Below, piece by piece: positions 63,666-64,000 of a stretch of 64,000 nt of DNA (position 1 is the stretch's first letter; every line of letters starts with the position of its first letter). The translations under genes and the position numbers were made by a program. A model generated the notes under the pieces. That model worked only from the letters and a program-made list of their open reading frames with translations, was not told the DNA's origin and did no database searches. Source of the DNA: Clusia tigrina (Eukaryota > Arthropoda > Insecta > Diptera > Clusiidae); assembly GCA_920105625.2 (NCBI GenBank), contig OV050030.1, forward strand, positions 26,705,016-26,769,015, in the 5' to 3' direction.

Positions 63666-64000
63666 ATAGCGAATAGTCATATAAAACTGGGATGGATATG
63701 TTGAGTTTTACCTTGTGTACCAATTTTAATTGGCACCAGAGTGCTATGAAACATGACAAACCATTGGAGAAGTATGGAACTATATAGCATAATATGCTGA
63801 TGAAGTGGAGAATGGAGTGAATAAAAAATAACCATTTGATTTATTGACTATTGTCCCTTATATAAATAAATTTGCTTCAATTCTACTCTATATTCTTGAT
63901 CAGGACATTCTTTGTATGAAGCGGTTAAGTGCCATATACTGAAACAGAAGCAACTGTTGGGTTCCTAAAAAAGTCTAATGCATAAGAGTCACTACTTGTT
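63666..64000. other. non-coding, or 5' flank of the R1-type LINE
   Basis: No open frame or motif recognised. Some of this could be the missing 5' part of the LINE in decayed form; I cannot tell. Confidence 0.4.

Overview
This window looks like a repeat-rich stretch of a fly (Diptera) genome, plausibly a tephritid fruit fly. That is an inference from the AT-rich single-copy DNA, the absence of prokaryote-style gene packing, and the transposon families present: three recognisable mariner types, LOA/I/R1-type, RTE-type and jockey-type non-LTR retrotransposons, and Ty3/gypsy pieces. No confidently identifiable host protein-coding gene was found. The long quiet stretches (3.2-5.3, 16.5-18.5, 19-23.9, 26.1-28.8, 37.2-39.9, 46.2-48.6, 51.3-52.3 and 53.3-54.6 kb) read like intron or intergenic DNA, with CAG/CTG runs and small tandem repeats.

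Layout. 0-16.5 kb: copies of a tRNA-derived SINE (568-763, 5304-5525, about 8320-8525, about 14200-14378), one dead mariner (1870-3152), and remnants of several RNase H-bearing LINEs and an RTE-type LINE on both strands. 16.5-25 kb: mostly non-coding, with a TATA-like box followed by an eight-copy 50-bp array (18611-19005). 24.9-33.4 kb: a possible unidentified exon pair, a long (TA)n tract, a second copy of the first mariner inserted inside a third mariner family, a LINE 3' end whose downstream sequence is duplicated as an exact-looking 385-bp tandem, and a Himar-like mariner on the minus strand. 33.4-37.2 kb: two decayed minus-strand LINEs. 39.9-46.2 kb: the centrepiece, an apparently full-length non-LTR retrotransposon (40087-45829, minus strand) with two open reading frames. 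It is inserted into an older plus-strand LINE with a 10-bp target-site duplication, and its first about 60 nt fold on paper into an HDV-like self-cleaving ribozyme.

46-64 kb: LINE 3' ends with telomere-like AACCTAACCTAA tails, a dispersed repeat pair (49028-49620, 52300-53330), two LTR-like units (49829-50407, 57598-58188), and a 58-bp minisatellite with a higher-order period of about 420 bp. Next comes a mosaic in which gypsy pol fragments sit inside a Tc1/mariner-like transposase (55.3-56.7 kb) and inside a jockey reverse transcriptase (58.2-60.2 kb). A decayed R1-type LINE closes the window (60650-63665, minus).

How the parts relate: the SINE has no protein of its own and must borrow a LINE reverse transcriptase. 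The intact LINE carries endonuclease, reverse transcriptase, RNase H and a C-terminal zinc knuckle, the enzymes expected for target-primed reverse transcription. Nearly everything else is dead, and nesting gives relative ages. Start codons, frames and motifs were read by eye; no alignment, folding or database search was run.
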